Origin: Sanderia malayensis
Taxonomy: Eukaryota > Cnidaria > Scyphozoa > Semaeostomeae > Pelagiidae
Direction of reading: 5' to 3'
Assembly (NCBI GenBank): GCA_013076295.1
Contig: RQOL01000374.1
Span: forward strand, 1,426,001-1,490,000
Length of the DNA: 64,000 nucleotides
Shown one piece after another: positions 30,098 through 40,439 of the stretch. Position numbers and translations under genes: made by a program. Each line of letters begins with the position of its first letter. Position 1 is the first letter of the stretch. Under the pieces are notes generated by a model. That model did no database searches and was not told the origin of the DNA. It saw only the letters and a program-made list of their open reading frames with translations.

Positions 30098-30907
30098 CAT
30101 AGTATGGATACAGATTCCTATATTCACGCATTAAGACGATTCGTTGCAAGAAGAGGCAAGCCGCATGAAATTAGATCTGACAATGGAACCAATTTTGTTG
30201 GTGGTAATCGAGAGCTCAAAGAGGCAATCAGTCAATGGAATAAAGAGAAACTGCGTCAATATCTTAGCCAACAAGAGATCAAATGGATTCCTAATCCCCC
30301 AAAGGCTTCTCATATGGGCGGAGTATGGGAGCGAGTCATTAGATCCATACGGAAGATCATGCAGGTACTACTTCGAGAACAGTTGTTAGATGATGAAGGA
30401 CTACTAACAACCTTTTGTGAGATTGAATCAATTATCAATGGGAGACCAGTGACGAAAGTGTCTGATGATCCACAGGATGCGAATGCCCTTACACCAAATC
30501 ACCTTCTACTGCTAAAATCAAATCCGTGTTTCCCGCCAGGCATTTTTTTCAAGGCTGATAGCTATTCGAGAAGAAGATGGAAACAAGTGCAATATCTTGC
30601 CGACATATTTAGGAAAAGATGGACACGAGAGTACCTGCCCATATTGCAGCTGAGACAAAAATGGCAAACCATCAAGTGTAATCTAACGGTAGATGACATT
30701 GTTCTGGTGGTGTATGAATCGTTACCAAGAGGGTATTGGCCTTTGGGACGAGTGGTTGCTGTAACAAAGGGAAGAGATGAATTGGTTCGCTCCGTTACAG
30801 TGAAAACTGCTAAAACAGAACTGGTGCGACCAATAGACCAGTTGTGTCTTTTGGAAGCTGCAGAAGAAAAGACGAACAGCAGAGAACACCTTTGTGCAAA
30901 GGTCTGA
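30050..30907 (+). pseudogene. BEL/Pao 1 integrase C-terminus fused in frame to BEL/Pao 2 3' LTR
   Basis: After the target duplication the integrase of BEL/Pao 1 resumes: RSDNGTNFVGG (second Asp) and SHMGGVWERVIRSI (Glu), then the DUF5641-like tail (LPRGYWPLGRVVAV). Its frame is open backwards into the 3' LTR, so the LTR's own ATG (30,074, MDENSEQT) is in frame with about 275 codons of the older element. This makes a chimeric open frame by chance of insertion. Zinc domain and first catalytic Asp are missing, so it cannot be a working integrase. Confidence 0.85.
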
Positions 30908-30935
30908 GAAGAAACAGTTGCCATGTAGTTAACTG

Positions 30936-31310
30936 TTTGGGGCCGGATGTAACGCACAAAGGTATCCAGGGGACATAATGCGTCCCAATTAACATGTGCA
31001 CTAGGCGTGACTTTGTTTTATATTTGTGTTTATTGTGTTGCTAATTAGCTTTAATCAATCTTGTGATGACACGTAGCTTAGGGTAGCTTAAAAGGTGCTG
31101 GTAGGGCCTTGCTTCGACAGGTCAGTTGTTTGTTGCGCTAGAGGCATTCACAAATTGCAGTTCTTCGCCTATTGGATCGTTCAAGCTACAGGAAAATAAA
31201 GTTTGTAAGTAACTAACTTGCTTCTAATTAATCGTAATTTTTCTTGACTGTATTCGTTTGCTTCGTTGACTGTATTAGCTAATTTGAGTTACAATTTTCT
31301 TGTAGCAAAC
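30936..31310 (+). repeat. Polypurine tract and 3' LTR of BEL/Pao 1
   Basis: TTTGGGGCCGGA runs straight into TGTAACGCAC (30,948). The LTR's end was not fixed because the 5' LTR is missing; YR-element RNase H similarity resumes by 31,440. It contains AATAAAG at about 31,195, a possible polyadenylation signal. Confidence 0.6.
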
Positions 31311-31324
31311 CGCATCATTTGCTA

Positions 31325-32215
31325 TACCCAGTATGTTTTTTGCTGTGTTTCTTGGGCTCGAGTGTGGTGCGCGTTGAAACTACCCTTGTAGCAGTTGTAC
31401 GAGTTTTTGAAGCTACAGCCTCTTTTGTTGTTTCAGAAGTTGTGTTATCCACGAGCACATCTACGTGGATGTTGGGGATCTGGTTGCGGAAAGCCAGGAT
31501 GGTGCGAAACAGAGCCTTAGCTTCCCTAACAACAATGGTGGTCTTCTTGTCAGCATTCGACCACTAACCTCGTGATTCTAGGCGTTAGCCAGTTAAGGAC
31601 GAAACACCTCCCCAACCTGAGATGGAGGTGTCTGAGGAAATGGAGAGGTTGAAATGTCCCTCAGAGCGCCAGGAATATATGCGGACAACGAGTCCAGATA
31701 GTGCCAATGCATGAGCTCCGCCAAAAGTTGTGCCCAGATGGGCACAGGCCTTGAGGATTTTTTGCCACGGTTGATTGCGCTAGTTACCTTGCGACAGCAT
31801 AGGCGGGCTGCTGGAACTGTTAGAGACAAAGGTATTGCTTTTCCAGAGAAGCTTTGCAGTGTTTTGACCGAAGCTGATTTTGAGGCAATGAGCAACTCTT
31901 TGAGTATGGCGAGTTTTTCGATTTTCTCTGGTGGAACCCGGAAGGACTGTTTAGCAGGGTCAGATATAAATCCCATATGGTGAGTTGTGGGGTTGGACGT
32001 AGGACAGATTTCGGCGAACCAATGAAGTAGCCACAATGCACCAGGACAAGGGCTGTACTGAAGATTGCAGAATTGGTCAAGTCGTCATTAGTCCACAGTG
32101 TCATGGGTGTACTGTGTAGATGGAGTTGTCCCACATGACGAACGTCGATGTATTGCGTGACAGGGATGTTCGTGCCAGAAAGAACACACAGGCTGACTAA
32201 TGAATATTTCTTCAT
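31325..32215 (-). pseudogene. YR retroelement RT (second half) and RNase H start
   Basis: The minus strand from 32,170 shows QYIDVRHVGQLHL, the active-site box where most relatives have YIDDRHVGQL; the second Asp reads Val. Then come VHCGYFIGSPKSVL, HHMGFISDPAKQSFRVP, LQSFSGKAIPLSL and VPAARLCCRKV. RNase H begins in another frame at 31,567 (VVREAKALFRTILAF, HVDVLVDNT). Below about 31,440 the similarity fades toward the BEL/Pao 1 LTR. The mutated active site and frame changes make it inactive. Confidence 0.75.
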
Positions 32216-33461
32216 AAATCCAAGAGCTGTTAAATTCCAAAGTATACAGCATTAAATATGTAACTAAATAAACAAACGGTACAGTACAAACAAATGAGAG
32301 TAACTAAATACAAAACGTGATATCAAACAAAAACAGGCCAGGCAATCTACAAAAGAGTAACTAAGTAACCAAACTTACTAGCACAATGTCTTCCCTCTCA
32401 TCTGGCAGCCAACATGTTATCTGCTCTCTAGATTGTCTAGATCTGTTCTGATAATCCCATGAAAACGACCTACTTAAATATTGCAATCTAATCCCCAAAG
32501 GGTAAATACCAAGGAAACTCCCAACGATGGGAGATACAATGCGTCTAATAGAAATTCAAATAACAAGTACAGCAGTTCAAGTATCTGGAATGCACCATCC
32601 ATGAGAATGGGAAGTCAACTGCTGAGGTTCGCATAAGAACTGCTATGGCAAAAGCAGAGATGACCAAACTATCAACCATCTGGAACTCAAGGAAGATCAC
32701 CTTCCCGGTAAAACTTCGCCTTCTCAGATCTGTAATAACATCGGTGCTGCTATATGGGTGTGAAGCCTGGACTTACAATGAGGAAATTAGAAGAAGATCA
32801 ATGCTTGTGAAATGTGGTGCTACAGGAGAATGCTAGGCATCAAATGGACTGACAGAAGGACGAACGAGTCGGTCAGACAACAAGTAGCAAACATAGCATG
32901 AAGTGTGCAGCGTGGTCTACTAGAGATCGCGAAGGAACAGAAGTTGAGACTGTTTGGCCACGTTACAAGGCACCCTGGAGATCTCGAGCTTGCTAACACC
33001 ATCATGCATGGCCGTGCTCCTGGGAACCGTGCTCGAGGAAGGCCGCGAAGGAAGTGGATAGATGACATAAAGTGGTGGACCGGTGGAAGTGTGGCTGAAG
33101 CTACCTGAGCATCCCAGTTAAGACAGGAGTGGCGTTCGACATGTCATCGATGTGCGTCCACGGACCCTAGCGGTCTTTGACGTAGAAGAAGAAGAAGAAG
33201 ATGCGGGACAACAATGGGTCAATCTCCGAGAGATTACGTCAAGCCTCACAGGCGACCAAAATACAACCTCTAGGGTAATATTTATGGGATTCCTACAAGT
33301 TATGTGGAATTCCTACATTCCTGAGACGCTAAAACAATGTAAACCGTTGAAATTCCTGAAAATTACTGTAAATCACTCATGGGGCAAATCAACTTTGATT
33401 TGCCCTCTCAAACAACAATAGGTAATTAGGATTATCATAATGTTTCTTTAGTTCTGCTTCA
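32169..33461. mobile_element. About 1.3-kb insert in the YR reverse transcriptase
   Basis: RT coding stops at SLGIPC (33,471) and resumes at NIPVTQYID (32,170). The two edges share ACAGG(G)GATG (32,160-32,168 and 33,462-33,471), a likely 9-10-bp target duplication with one indel. The insert holds an RTE-like non-LTR fragment (32,575-33,205) flanked by about 400 and 255 bases of unassigned sequence, so it may itself be composite. No terminal inverted repeat was seen. Confidence 0.5.
32575..33205 (+). pseudogene. RTE-like non-LTR retrotransposon 3' fragment
   Basis: The plus strand encodes the region after the reverse transcriptase core: IHENGKSTAEVRIR, KLRLLRSVITSVLLYGCEAW, then after a shift MLGIKWTDRRTNESVR, KLRLFGHVTRHPGDLE and NRARGRPRRKWIDDI. 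These blocks follow the palm in RTE-like elements. It ends at a GAA-rich tract (33,187-33,205), the sort of short 3' repeat RTE elements carry. The catalytic part is missing, so it is a dead 5'-truncated copy with at least two frame breaks. Confidence 0.75.
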
Positions 33462-34150
33462 ACAGGGGATGCCAAGTGAACGGATGAAATGTGAGGCCGC
33501 TAAGCCTGTGCAGTGGTAGATATATGCACTTGGAGCCCACCCAAACGGCAGTGAGTTAAATACGAAGTACCATCCCTGCCAGCATAGACCAAAGAATGTT
33601 CTGCTCTCTTCCGTAAGAAGGATGCGGTCATAGCCGGATTTATCATCTAGCTTAGTTTGGAGGTGATCTTGCTCCATATAGCGGGGTAAGTCGGTGATGC
33701 TGTCCAGCTTGATAGACCGGAATGACATCCACAGATTGAGGTATCGTTCGTCATGGCAGAGACTGGGTTTGGGGGGCCCTACAGTCAAGGGCATTACGAG
33801 GTGTGGTGGAGAACACTCTCCCACTCCTCCCCAAACTGAGAAAGACCCATTGGTGGCTCTTTCTAGGATGGTGGAGGAAATAAACTCATCAAAGTTGTTG
33901 CAGGAGTTGTTGTTGTTAAAGCACGCTTGTGGTGGTCGATTTGAGTCAAAATTTGGGCCCTTTGAATGGGGTGAAATACCCGAAGACTAACACACCCTGT
34001 TTTATGGTGCCAAAAACTGTATCTCTGTGGGGGTAGCCGGATGTGATAGTGTCCCACACATGTTCATCGTGGTGTAACTTTCCGGCGATGAAAGAATTTG
34101 GGTCACAGAAAACTATGTCCGCTGCTGATGGTTTTACCTCGCCTTCCCCA
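33459..34150 (-). pseudogene. YR retroelement reverse transcriptase, N-terminal half
   Basis: The minus strand from about 34,145 shows HDEHVWDTITSGYP, VFGTIKQGVLVFG, FDEFISSTILERATNG and HLVMPLTVGPPKPSLC, then HDERYLNLWM, DDKSGYDRILLTEES and FNSLPFGWAPSAYIYH. This is the DIRS/Ngaro-type RT start, with the conserved PLTVxPxKPRLCxDxRxLNxW and first catalytic Asp in DDKSGYD. A frame change lies near 33,950. The open frame ends at the insert (33,459). On its 5' side it is cut at 34,153 by an LTR. Confidence 0.8.
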
Positions 34151-34152
34151 AT

Positions 34153-34420
34153 TGTAACAGGACTACATTCTCGCTATCATGTAGCATCGTATTCATGTAA
34201 TTATTGTGATCACGTGTTCATGTCAATCAATGTCAATCATGTATAGTATAAATACCTTTGTCAATTGTAATTTATTTCAGTCTTATACATTCTTATTCTT
34301 ATTTTCGTTCTTATTCTAGTAATATCAGTTACATATATTTCATATTTGATTGTCACATAATCACACGAACTGAGTCTTATTTGAGTTCAATTACGTAATG
34401 GTAGCTCGACAACCATCACA
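34153..34420 (+). repeat. LTR with TATA box
   Basis: TG...CA ends; TATAAATA at 34,247-34,254. The 3' half (from about 34,265) recurs at 39,825-39,980 and the TATA part near 35,545-35,603. Confidence 0.75.
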
Positions 34421-34459
34421 GAAGTGGTGTTAGAACCTGGTTTTTGTTCTTCGTTCTTT

Positions 34460-35356
34460 GTCATGGCTTCTCCAGAGGAACTTCTTGGCCTGATCACTGA
34501 ACTCGCTGGCGCCATTCGTGATCAACATCATGCTTCCCGAGAAGTCACAGGAACGACACAGCAACAAATTTCAGACCTCTCACATGCCGTTAACGAACTC
34601 TCCGCTTCAGTTGAATCTCGTGGTCACAAGGTGCCTTGCGTCTCCCTCCGCTGACACTCCCAGAATTTACCGGTGGTGAACTTCAAATCGACAGCTTTTG
34701 TGAACAGCTATCACAGGTATTGTCACCGTCTAATATCCATGCCAAATTTTGGTTGCCGTATTTGAAACAACAATGTCAGAAAGATTCGCATGCCTTTGAC
34801 ATTATTTGCTCTCTTGAGCTTTAAAATACTTCCAATGCATGAGCTTGATTCTACAACATGTAAGAATGGTTATATCCATAAATGCTCTATTTGTTATACA
34901 TTTAATTGTAAAGCCCTTAATCGTGAGGTTTGTGCTTCTAATGATCGTAACCATACTAATCCCCACCCTGGTAATGAAACTCGTTATACATTTTCTGGTT
35001 CACATTATTCGTCTAACAATTCTACTTCAAATAATGCTCCTCATCCTTATCGCTCATCTAATAATCGTTTTTCACATGATCATATATCATCTGCTGTTTC
35101 TGCACACGTGGTAGATTCCACTCATTGTGTTACCTTAGATTCGGTTAAAGCTATTGTCTCGGACTGCATGAGTAGTTTAAAACATGATCTAACAACTACT
35201 GTTCTTGCTGAAATGGAAAAATCTCTCCCATCCTTTCCTCAACCAACCCCATCTGCCCCCGCTGGGCCCAGTTCTTTGCCTGATCACATTTATGGTATGC
35301 CAGCAGTCACACCTTCTAACCCTGTTTTGTCAGTTTCTACGCTTGACCTTTTGTAA
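34460..35356 (+). pseudogene. Gag-like coding remnant
   Basis: First part: MASPEELLGLITEL and a helix, then after a shift LPPLTLPEFTGGELQID and LSPSNIHAKFWLPYL, a gag layout (conserved LPxLxLPxFxG followed by a helical domain). Second part (34,790-35,356): CKNGYIHKCSICYTFNC, a Cys/His-rich motif, then a Ser/Asn/His-rich low-complexity region and LPDHIYGMPAVTPSN. Frames change near 34,640 and 34,800. Gag would package the element RNA. No protease or polymerase follows. Confidence 0.5.
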
Positions 35357-35597
35357 CCACAATATTTTGTTGGCCAAAATCGTTTTTGCGGGTGGTTCCC
35401 TATCATTTCCCCTAGACAGCTGTTTTTCCGTTTCTCTGGTCAGTCAAAATCATGCCGAAATTGTTGCGAAATCTAGACCTGGCCCACAATTTGTAAAAAT
35501 CGCCCAACATGTCCCTGTTTCGGTTACAGGCCCATCATCCAACCTACGGGCTGTTGGCACTATGCAAATCATGTAAAGTATAAATAGCTTTGTCAAT

Positions 35598-35935
35598 TAT
35601 AACCTATTGTCACTGCGGGCTATTGTTCTACTCTCAAACTGACTAAGATATGGAGAGTGCTTCGTCGGCTATAGTCTGAAAACCGATAACTCAATATGTA
35701 CTGGTAGAAAATACTCAGGAAAAATACATCCAATTTGCTGCATTGTGCCTGTACTGTCCAATACTCAGATAAAACCCAAAGAATTGAGAAGTAGCGGAAT
35801 GAGATTAAGAAGGGAGAAGGGGCGTGAGACTCGCTAATGAGTTCAAGGTTCTGAAATCGGAGCCAATCAAGGAGGCACTCGAAGAGGCTTCTGCAGCAAG
35901 CAGAGAGCCCGGATCATGATGGTCAGACTTCACCT
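35598..35935 (-). pseudogene. Second copy of the YR-element 3' end
   Basis: Matches 13,141-13,430: GTTCTACTCTCAAACTG, GGAGAGTGCTTCGTCGGCTA, CCAATACTCAGA. Coding end on the minus strand: AAEASSSASLIGSDFRTLNSL against VAEASSMGSDFRTMNSL. The match begins at TATAACCTATTG (35,598) as at TGTAACCTATTC (13,141), defining the element's 3' terminus. The upper end is cut near 35,930 where another repeat starts. Confidence 0.8.
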
Positions 35936-36330
35936 TACCCGATGTCGTTGAGGCTAACTGATGGGCTCTGAGTGGCCGGACCTGCAGGCCTTCCATCGAG
36001 AAAAGCATCATTTTTTACCTTTCCTGCCTGGTTGATATGCTGAACGCGTAACAGTTGAGTGGGAAACGGCAGAGCCAGAGACTGCGCAAATAGGAAAGTA
36101 TAATGATGGAAACAAACAGGCAAATTGTTAGAAGAAGGCCCCCAGATCCAGCCACTCAGAACAGACCAGCCATAAAGCCGCGTATTAAGACCCTTAGTTG
36201 GGTCCCCAAGTGGCTGGTAGAGGGTTGTAAGGAAAGGCTATGCAAGAATTCATAAAATCAGAGAGGGGCTTTGCGCAAGCAACCAAATAAACAGAACAAA
36301 CATGAGGAAAAATAAAGCGAATAAAGTAAT
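35936..36330 (+). repeat. Direct repeat R1 (unassigned dispersed repeat)
   Basis: About 350 bases shared with 39,981-40,290, including GCAGGCCTTCC, CCCCCAGATCCAGCCACTCA and GCCGCGTATTAAGACCCTTA. It contains an internal inverted pair CCAGCCACT / AGTGGCTGG about 60 bases apart. No coding sense. R1 is followed by the satellite array, R2 by a gag gene. Confidence 0.8.
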
Positions 36331-36439
36331 TAAACCGAAATGAGAATTCGAAAATTCTTCAAGAGAATGTGACAAACCCATTATAAAGACTAAGTGAGTT
36401 TGTGGCAACAAGTAAGAATTAGATGGCAGGTCGCTCTGG

Positions 36440-38060
36440 GAATCTCATCATACTCTGACATCACAGCACCTCCATAAGTAGTAAGCCAGGTATAATACAG
36501 GTCTCTCTGTAAGTCGGAGCAGACTATGATATCATAGTACCTTCAGAAGTGTTAGGCCATGTGTAGTACAGGTCTCTGTGTGAGTCGGATCATAGCTTCT
36601 ACGACATCTCAGAACCCTCGAGAATATTAAGCCATGTGTAATGTAGGTCTCTCTCTGAGTCGGATCATACTATGACATCACATCACCTTCAAGAGTATTA
36701 AGCCATGTGTAGGACAGATCTCTCTGCAAGCCTAATCATACGATGATACCACCGTACCTTCATGAGTATTAAGCCATGTTTAATGCAAGTCCTCTCCCGC
36801 CGTTCTAAGTATTAATCTCGATATTGCAAGTCTCTCTGTGAGTCCATCACCTTGTGACATCACAGCACTTTTTAAGTATTAATCTAAATAATGCCGGTCT
36901 CTCTGTGAGTCCATCCACAGCACCGTTCCAAGTATTAATCTAGATATTGCAGGTCTCTCTATGAGTCCATCACCTTGTGACATCATAGCACCTTTTAAGT
37001 ATTAATCTAAATAAATGCCGGTCTCTCTGTGAGTCCATCCACAGCACCGTTCTAAGTATTAATCTAGATATTGCAGGTCTCTCTATGAGTCCATCACCTT
37101 GTGACATCACAGCACCTGTTAAGTATTAATCTAAATAATGCCGGTCTCTCTGTGAGTCGATGCACAGCACCGTTCCAAGTATTAATCTAGATATGGCAGG
37201 TCTCTCTATGAGTCCATCACCTTGTGACATCACAGCACCTTTTAAGTATTAATCTAAATAATGCCGATCTCTCTGTGAGTCCATCCACAGCACCGTTCTA
37301 AGTATTAATCTAGATATTGCAGGTCTCTCTATGAGTCCATCACCTTGTGACATCACAACACCTGTTAAGTATTAATCTAAATAATGCCGGTCTCTCTGTG
37401 AGTCCAGCCACAGCACCGTTCCAAGTATTAATCTAGATATTGCAGGTCTCTCTATGAGTCCATCACCTTGTGACATCACAGCACTTTTTAAGTATTAATC
37501 TAAATAATGCCGGTCTCTCTGTGAGTCAATCCACAGCACCGTTCCAAGTATTAATCTAGATATTGCAGGTCTCTCTATGAGTCCATCACCTTGTGACATC
37601 ATAGCACCTTTTAAGTATTAATCTAAATAAATGCCGGTCTCTCTGTGAGTCCATCCCCAGCACCGTTCTAAGTATTAATCTAGATATTGCAGGTCTCTCT
37701 ATGAGTCCATCACCTTTTGACATCACAGCACCTGTTAAGTATTAATCTAAATAATGCCGGTCTCTCTGTGAGTCGATGCACAGCACCGTTCCAAGTATTA
37801 ATCTAGATATGGCAGGTCTCTCTATGAGTCCATCACCTTGTGACATCACAGCACCTTTTAAGTATTAATCTAAATAATGCCGGTCTCTCTGTGAGTCCAT
37901 CCACCGCACCGTTCCAAGTATTAATCTAGATATTCCAGGTCTCTCTGTGAGTCCATCACCTTGTGGCATCACAGCACCTTTCTAAGTATTAGTACCAGGT
38001 AAATCTTGTACGGATCTCTCTGTGGGCTTGTTAAATCAGGACATCACAGCACCTTTCCAC
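36440..38060. repeat. Satellite array 1 with 123-bp dimers and 616-bp higher-order unit
   Basis: About 60-base monomers with core CTCTCTGTGAGTCNNAT...ACATCACAGCACCTT...AAGTATTAA. From about 36,800, two monomer types alternate. The CCGTTC marker recurs at 36,923, 37,047, 37,170, 37,293, 37,416, 37,539, 37,663, 37,786 and 37,909, a 123-124-bp dimer. Private variants recur exactly 616 bp apart (36,865 and 37,481; 37,047 and 37,663; 37,170 and 37,786). The left 350 bases are more diverged monomers. Confidence 0.93.
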
Positions 38061-39824
38061 GTGTTAAGCTGGATTTTAGGGAGGTAGCTCAATGAAATAC
38101 TGTTAACACCCCCGTCAAAACACTAAAATACATAATGATGGTGCAAGTGATGATCCAAATTGTTTTTTTTTGTTGGGGGGGGCCTACTATACTTCCGCAC
38201 AGCTTTTCTCTTCCACTTGCAGACATTCATTTTGTTTTTTCTTTTATTAACTTTTCCCCACGACAAGAAAGTAACTGCTGTTCTTGTCGAAATGAAAATG
38301 GCCTTTTGTGGGCCTGCTCTATTCTGGTCATGAGTAAAAATTAGCACACCAGCAGATAAGCCAACCAAATATCGTTGCCCCAACGTTGCTAAAACGTCGC
38401 ACTGCAATGCAGCAAAAAGATTACCGCCACTGATGAAGTGATAATAAAAACCAGCGTGCGACCTAACGGAGGAGGATATGAGGCCCCACGCAGATTAGAA
38501 TGACACAGACAAACACATAAAGAGCCAAGATTTTTTTTCCGGGACTCAACTATATTCTGCTACGCTGCGCAGCAGCAATAAACCAGCGCCCTGCAAGTAT
38601 GGAAATATGTGGGGCATCTACATAAGGCGGGACATCACACGGCACCCAGGTCGTGTGGCAGTGGGACCCAGGTGAAGTAGTACATGTGCACATAAATAAA
38701 ATAGTTTGGAAATACGTGCTAATGGATCCCACGCGAAATATGTCACCTCCCTGTCATGGAGGGGAGACCCCTGTGAATATGGAATGGTGTTGACAAGTGT
38801 AGCCCCGTGTAGTTGTTCACACTGCTGGTAAATCGGATAAAAATAGCAATATAAAAGGTTGCGCAAGGCGATAAGGGACATGAGCAAAAAATACTGAGAT
38901 AGCGTAAATGCCTAACAATATCGTGGAAAACACGTAGCATATCCGCGAGAAACCCCCGTGTCGGTCGTAAGGCTGAGACCATGCACCATGAAAACGCCGT
39001 GTGAAAAACTGGGGGTGAGAACCCGATTAAGATAAATACGGCCTAGCCACGAGGCAGGCAAATGACCGATATGAAGATATACGAAGGCCCATACGAATAT
39101 ATATATATGCATATATAGATATGAGTACCGGAGGGTGCTACAGGGGGAGTTTTTTGTGAGGCGTATAGCAGATTTGCCAAAGAAAAATAAAATTGCAAAG
39201 AGAGCGAGGAATAAGGACGGGCACACCGAACACGATAACTTGTGGCGAAGTAAACGTATGAGAGGGGCTAGCTCAACACAAAATATATATACATGCGGAA
39301 AACGGACCAGATAATAACGATCCACGCACCCTGCTGCGGACAGCGATACCGCCGTGGAACAAGAACACACAACAAGCAAACGCAACTCCCGACACAAGAG
39401 CATTAAAGAGAGGTTAGAAAAACAAAAGCTCACATTCTATCCTGGAGTCGGCAGGCCTACTTCAGTGTTCTCTCGAGGGGTTGAAGTATGTCGGGTCTCT
39501 GGTCAGGTTGGGCTTCTGGTTGGATATGTTGTGCTGCTCTGGTTATAACAGGCTGTGCGTGTTGGTCGATGTTAGCTGGAGCACACATGATAAAGTACAA
39601 AAACGAGGGCAGCGACGGCCAGGAAAACACTGAAGAAAATTTCGGTATAGTAACGCGTGAAGCTAGTGAAGACTGAAAAGGGCGTGGTATGTGGATGCCC
39701 AACCGCTATAAAGCCACGCATCAGTCATCTCGGGTCCAGGGCTATTGCGTGCAGCGCCCACAGGGATATAAGAGTGGTCAAATAATCTTAGTTCTCGTTT
39801 GAACGAATGTACCCTCAGTGAGAA
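38061..39824. other. Unassigned stretch between satellite and LTR relic
   Basis: No recognisable gene or paired repeats. Open stretches on the minus strand (38,618-39,433) lack any family motif and are probably chance. It contains a T/G run (38,161-38,184) and AT dinucleotide runs near 39,100. The last 130 bases have GC-rich sequence with TATAAAG (39,709) that could be a degraded LTR promoter. Confidence 0.4.
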
Positions 39825-39980
39825 TAGTAATTTAATTCAGTCTTAAACATTCTTATTCTTATTTTCGTTCTTATTCAAATATTATCAGGTACATAAATTT
39901 CATATTTGATTGTCACATATTCACACGAACTGAGTCTTATTTGAGTTCAATTACGTAATGGTAGCTCGACCACCATTACA
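39825..39980 (+). repeat. LTR relic (3' part of the 34,153 LTR family)
   Basis: Matches about 34,265-34,420: TTCAGTCTTA(A/T)ACATTCTTATT, CACACGAACTGAGTCTTATT, AATGGTAGCTCGAC, ending ACCATTACA. It directly abuts repeat R2. Confidence 0.85.
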
Positions 39981-40290
39981 CAATGTGATTGAGGCTGGCT
40001 AACGGGATCTGAGTGGCCGGATCTGCAGGCCTTCCCTCGAAATCACATCATTTTACCTTTCTTGACTGGATGTTACGCTGAACGTGCGATAGTCGAGTAG
40101 AGAATGACAAAGCCAGAGGCTACGTAAAATAGGAAAGGAAAATGATGGTAGAAATAAATTTAAGCTGAAGGACAAGGCCCCCAGATCCAGCCACTCAGAA
40201 CAGACCAGCGTGAAGCCGCGTATTAAGACCCTTAGTTGGGTCCCCCAGTGGCTGGCAGAGGGTCATAGGAAAGTAAAAGCAAGGGCTCAT
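39981..40290 (+). repeat. Direct repeat R2
   Basis: Second copy of R1 (35,936-36,330), same orientation, with the same CCAGCCACT / CAGTGGCTGG inverted pair. Marks the border of a minus-strand gag gene. Confidence 0.8.
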
Positions 40291-40439
40291 AGATCATAGA
40301 AACAGTATGGCAGGCAACCCAAGGAATAAAAAAGGCACGAGTGAAGAACAAGCTTATAATATGATAAAACCGGAATAATTAACATTGAAAAAATCGAGAA
40401 TAATATCATAAAATCACGGTGAAAAATAAGGAAGTTTAT

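Larger units (their letters stand above)
19040..31310 (+). mobile_element. BEL/Pao retrotransposon 1 (older), containing BEL/Pao 2
   Basis: Gag-pol at 19,045-23,886 continues at 30,103-30,907 after a second BEL/Pao element that inserted in its integrase. A purine tract (TTTGGGGCCGGA, 30,936-30,947) precedes a probable 3' LTR starting TGTAACGCAC at 30,948. The 5' LTR is absent: gag starts right at the junction with the YR element, so the left side has been deleted. At least six frameshifts plus the insertion make it inactive. Confidence 0.8.
13141..34150 (-). mobile_element. YR retroelement (DIRS/Ngaro-type) shattered by nested insertions
   Basis: Minus-strand pieces in the right order. Reverse transcriptase lies at 34,150-33,463 and, after an insert, from 32,215 to about 31,600. 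RNase H runs at 31,567-31,440, continues after the BEL/Pao insert at 19,040-18,650, and is followed by tyrosine recombinase at 18,650-17,974 and, after ISL2EU, 13,740-13,343. The 3' terminus near 13,141 is supported because a second copy of the same 3' region also stops at the equivalent point (35,598). Subtracting the inserts leaves about 3 kb, the size expected for RT-RNase H-YR. Gag is not present on the 5' side; an LTR element abuts at 34,153. Confidence 0.65.
34153..35603 (+). mobile_element. Small LTR retroelement with gag-like remnant
   Basis: A 268-bp 5' LTR (TGTAACAGG...ACCATCACA) is followed by GTGGTGTTAGAACCTGG, which resembles the Copia-style initiator-Met primer site TGGTATCAGAGC only loosely. 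The interior has gag-like coding but no pol. The 3' side shows only a piece of LTR (about 35,545-35,603, including AGTATAAATAGCTTTGTCAAT, matching 34,240-34,265) before a YR-element terminus. It looks like a non-autonomous or deleted element. Confidence 0.55.

Noticed and set aside
36440..38060. Regularly spaced repeats resembling a CRISPR array
   Set aside because: Repeat and 'spacer' are both conserved, units alternate in a 123-bp dimer, and the context is animal transposons; this is satellite DNA.
38618..39433. Long minus-strand open frames (89 and 173 codons)
   Set aside because: No motif, no homologous second copy, unusual Cys/Leu composition; probably chance.
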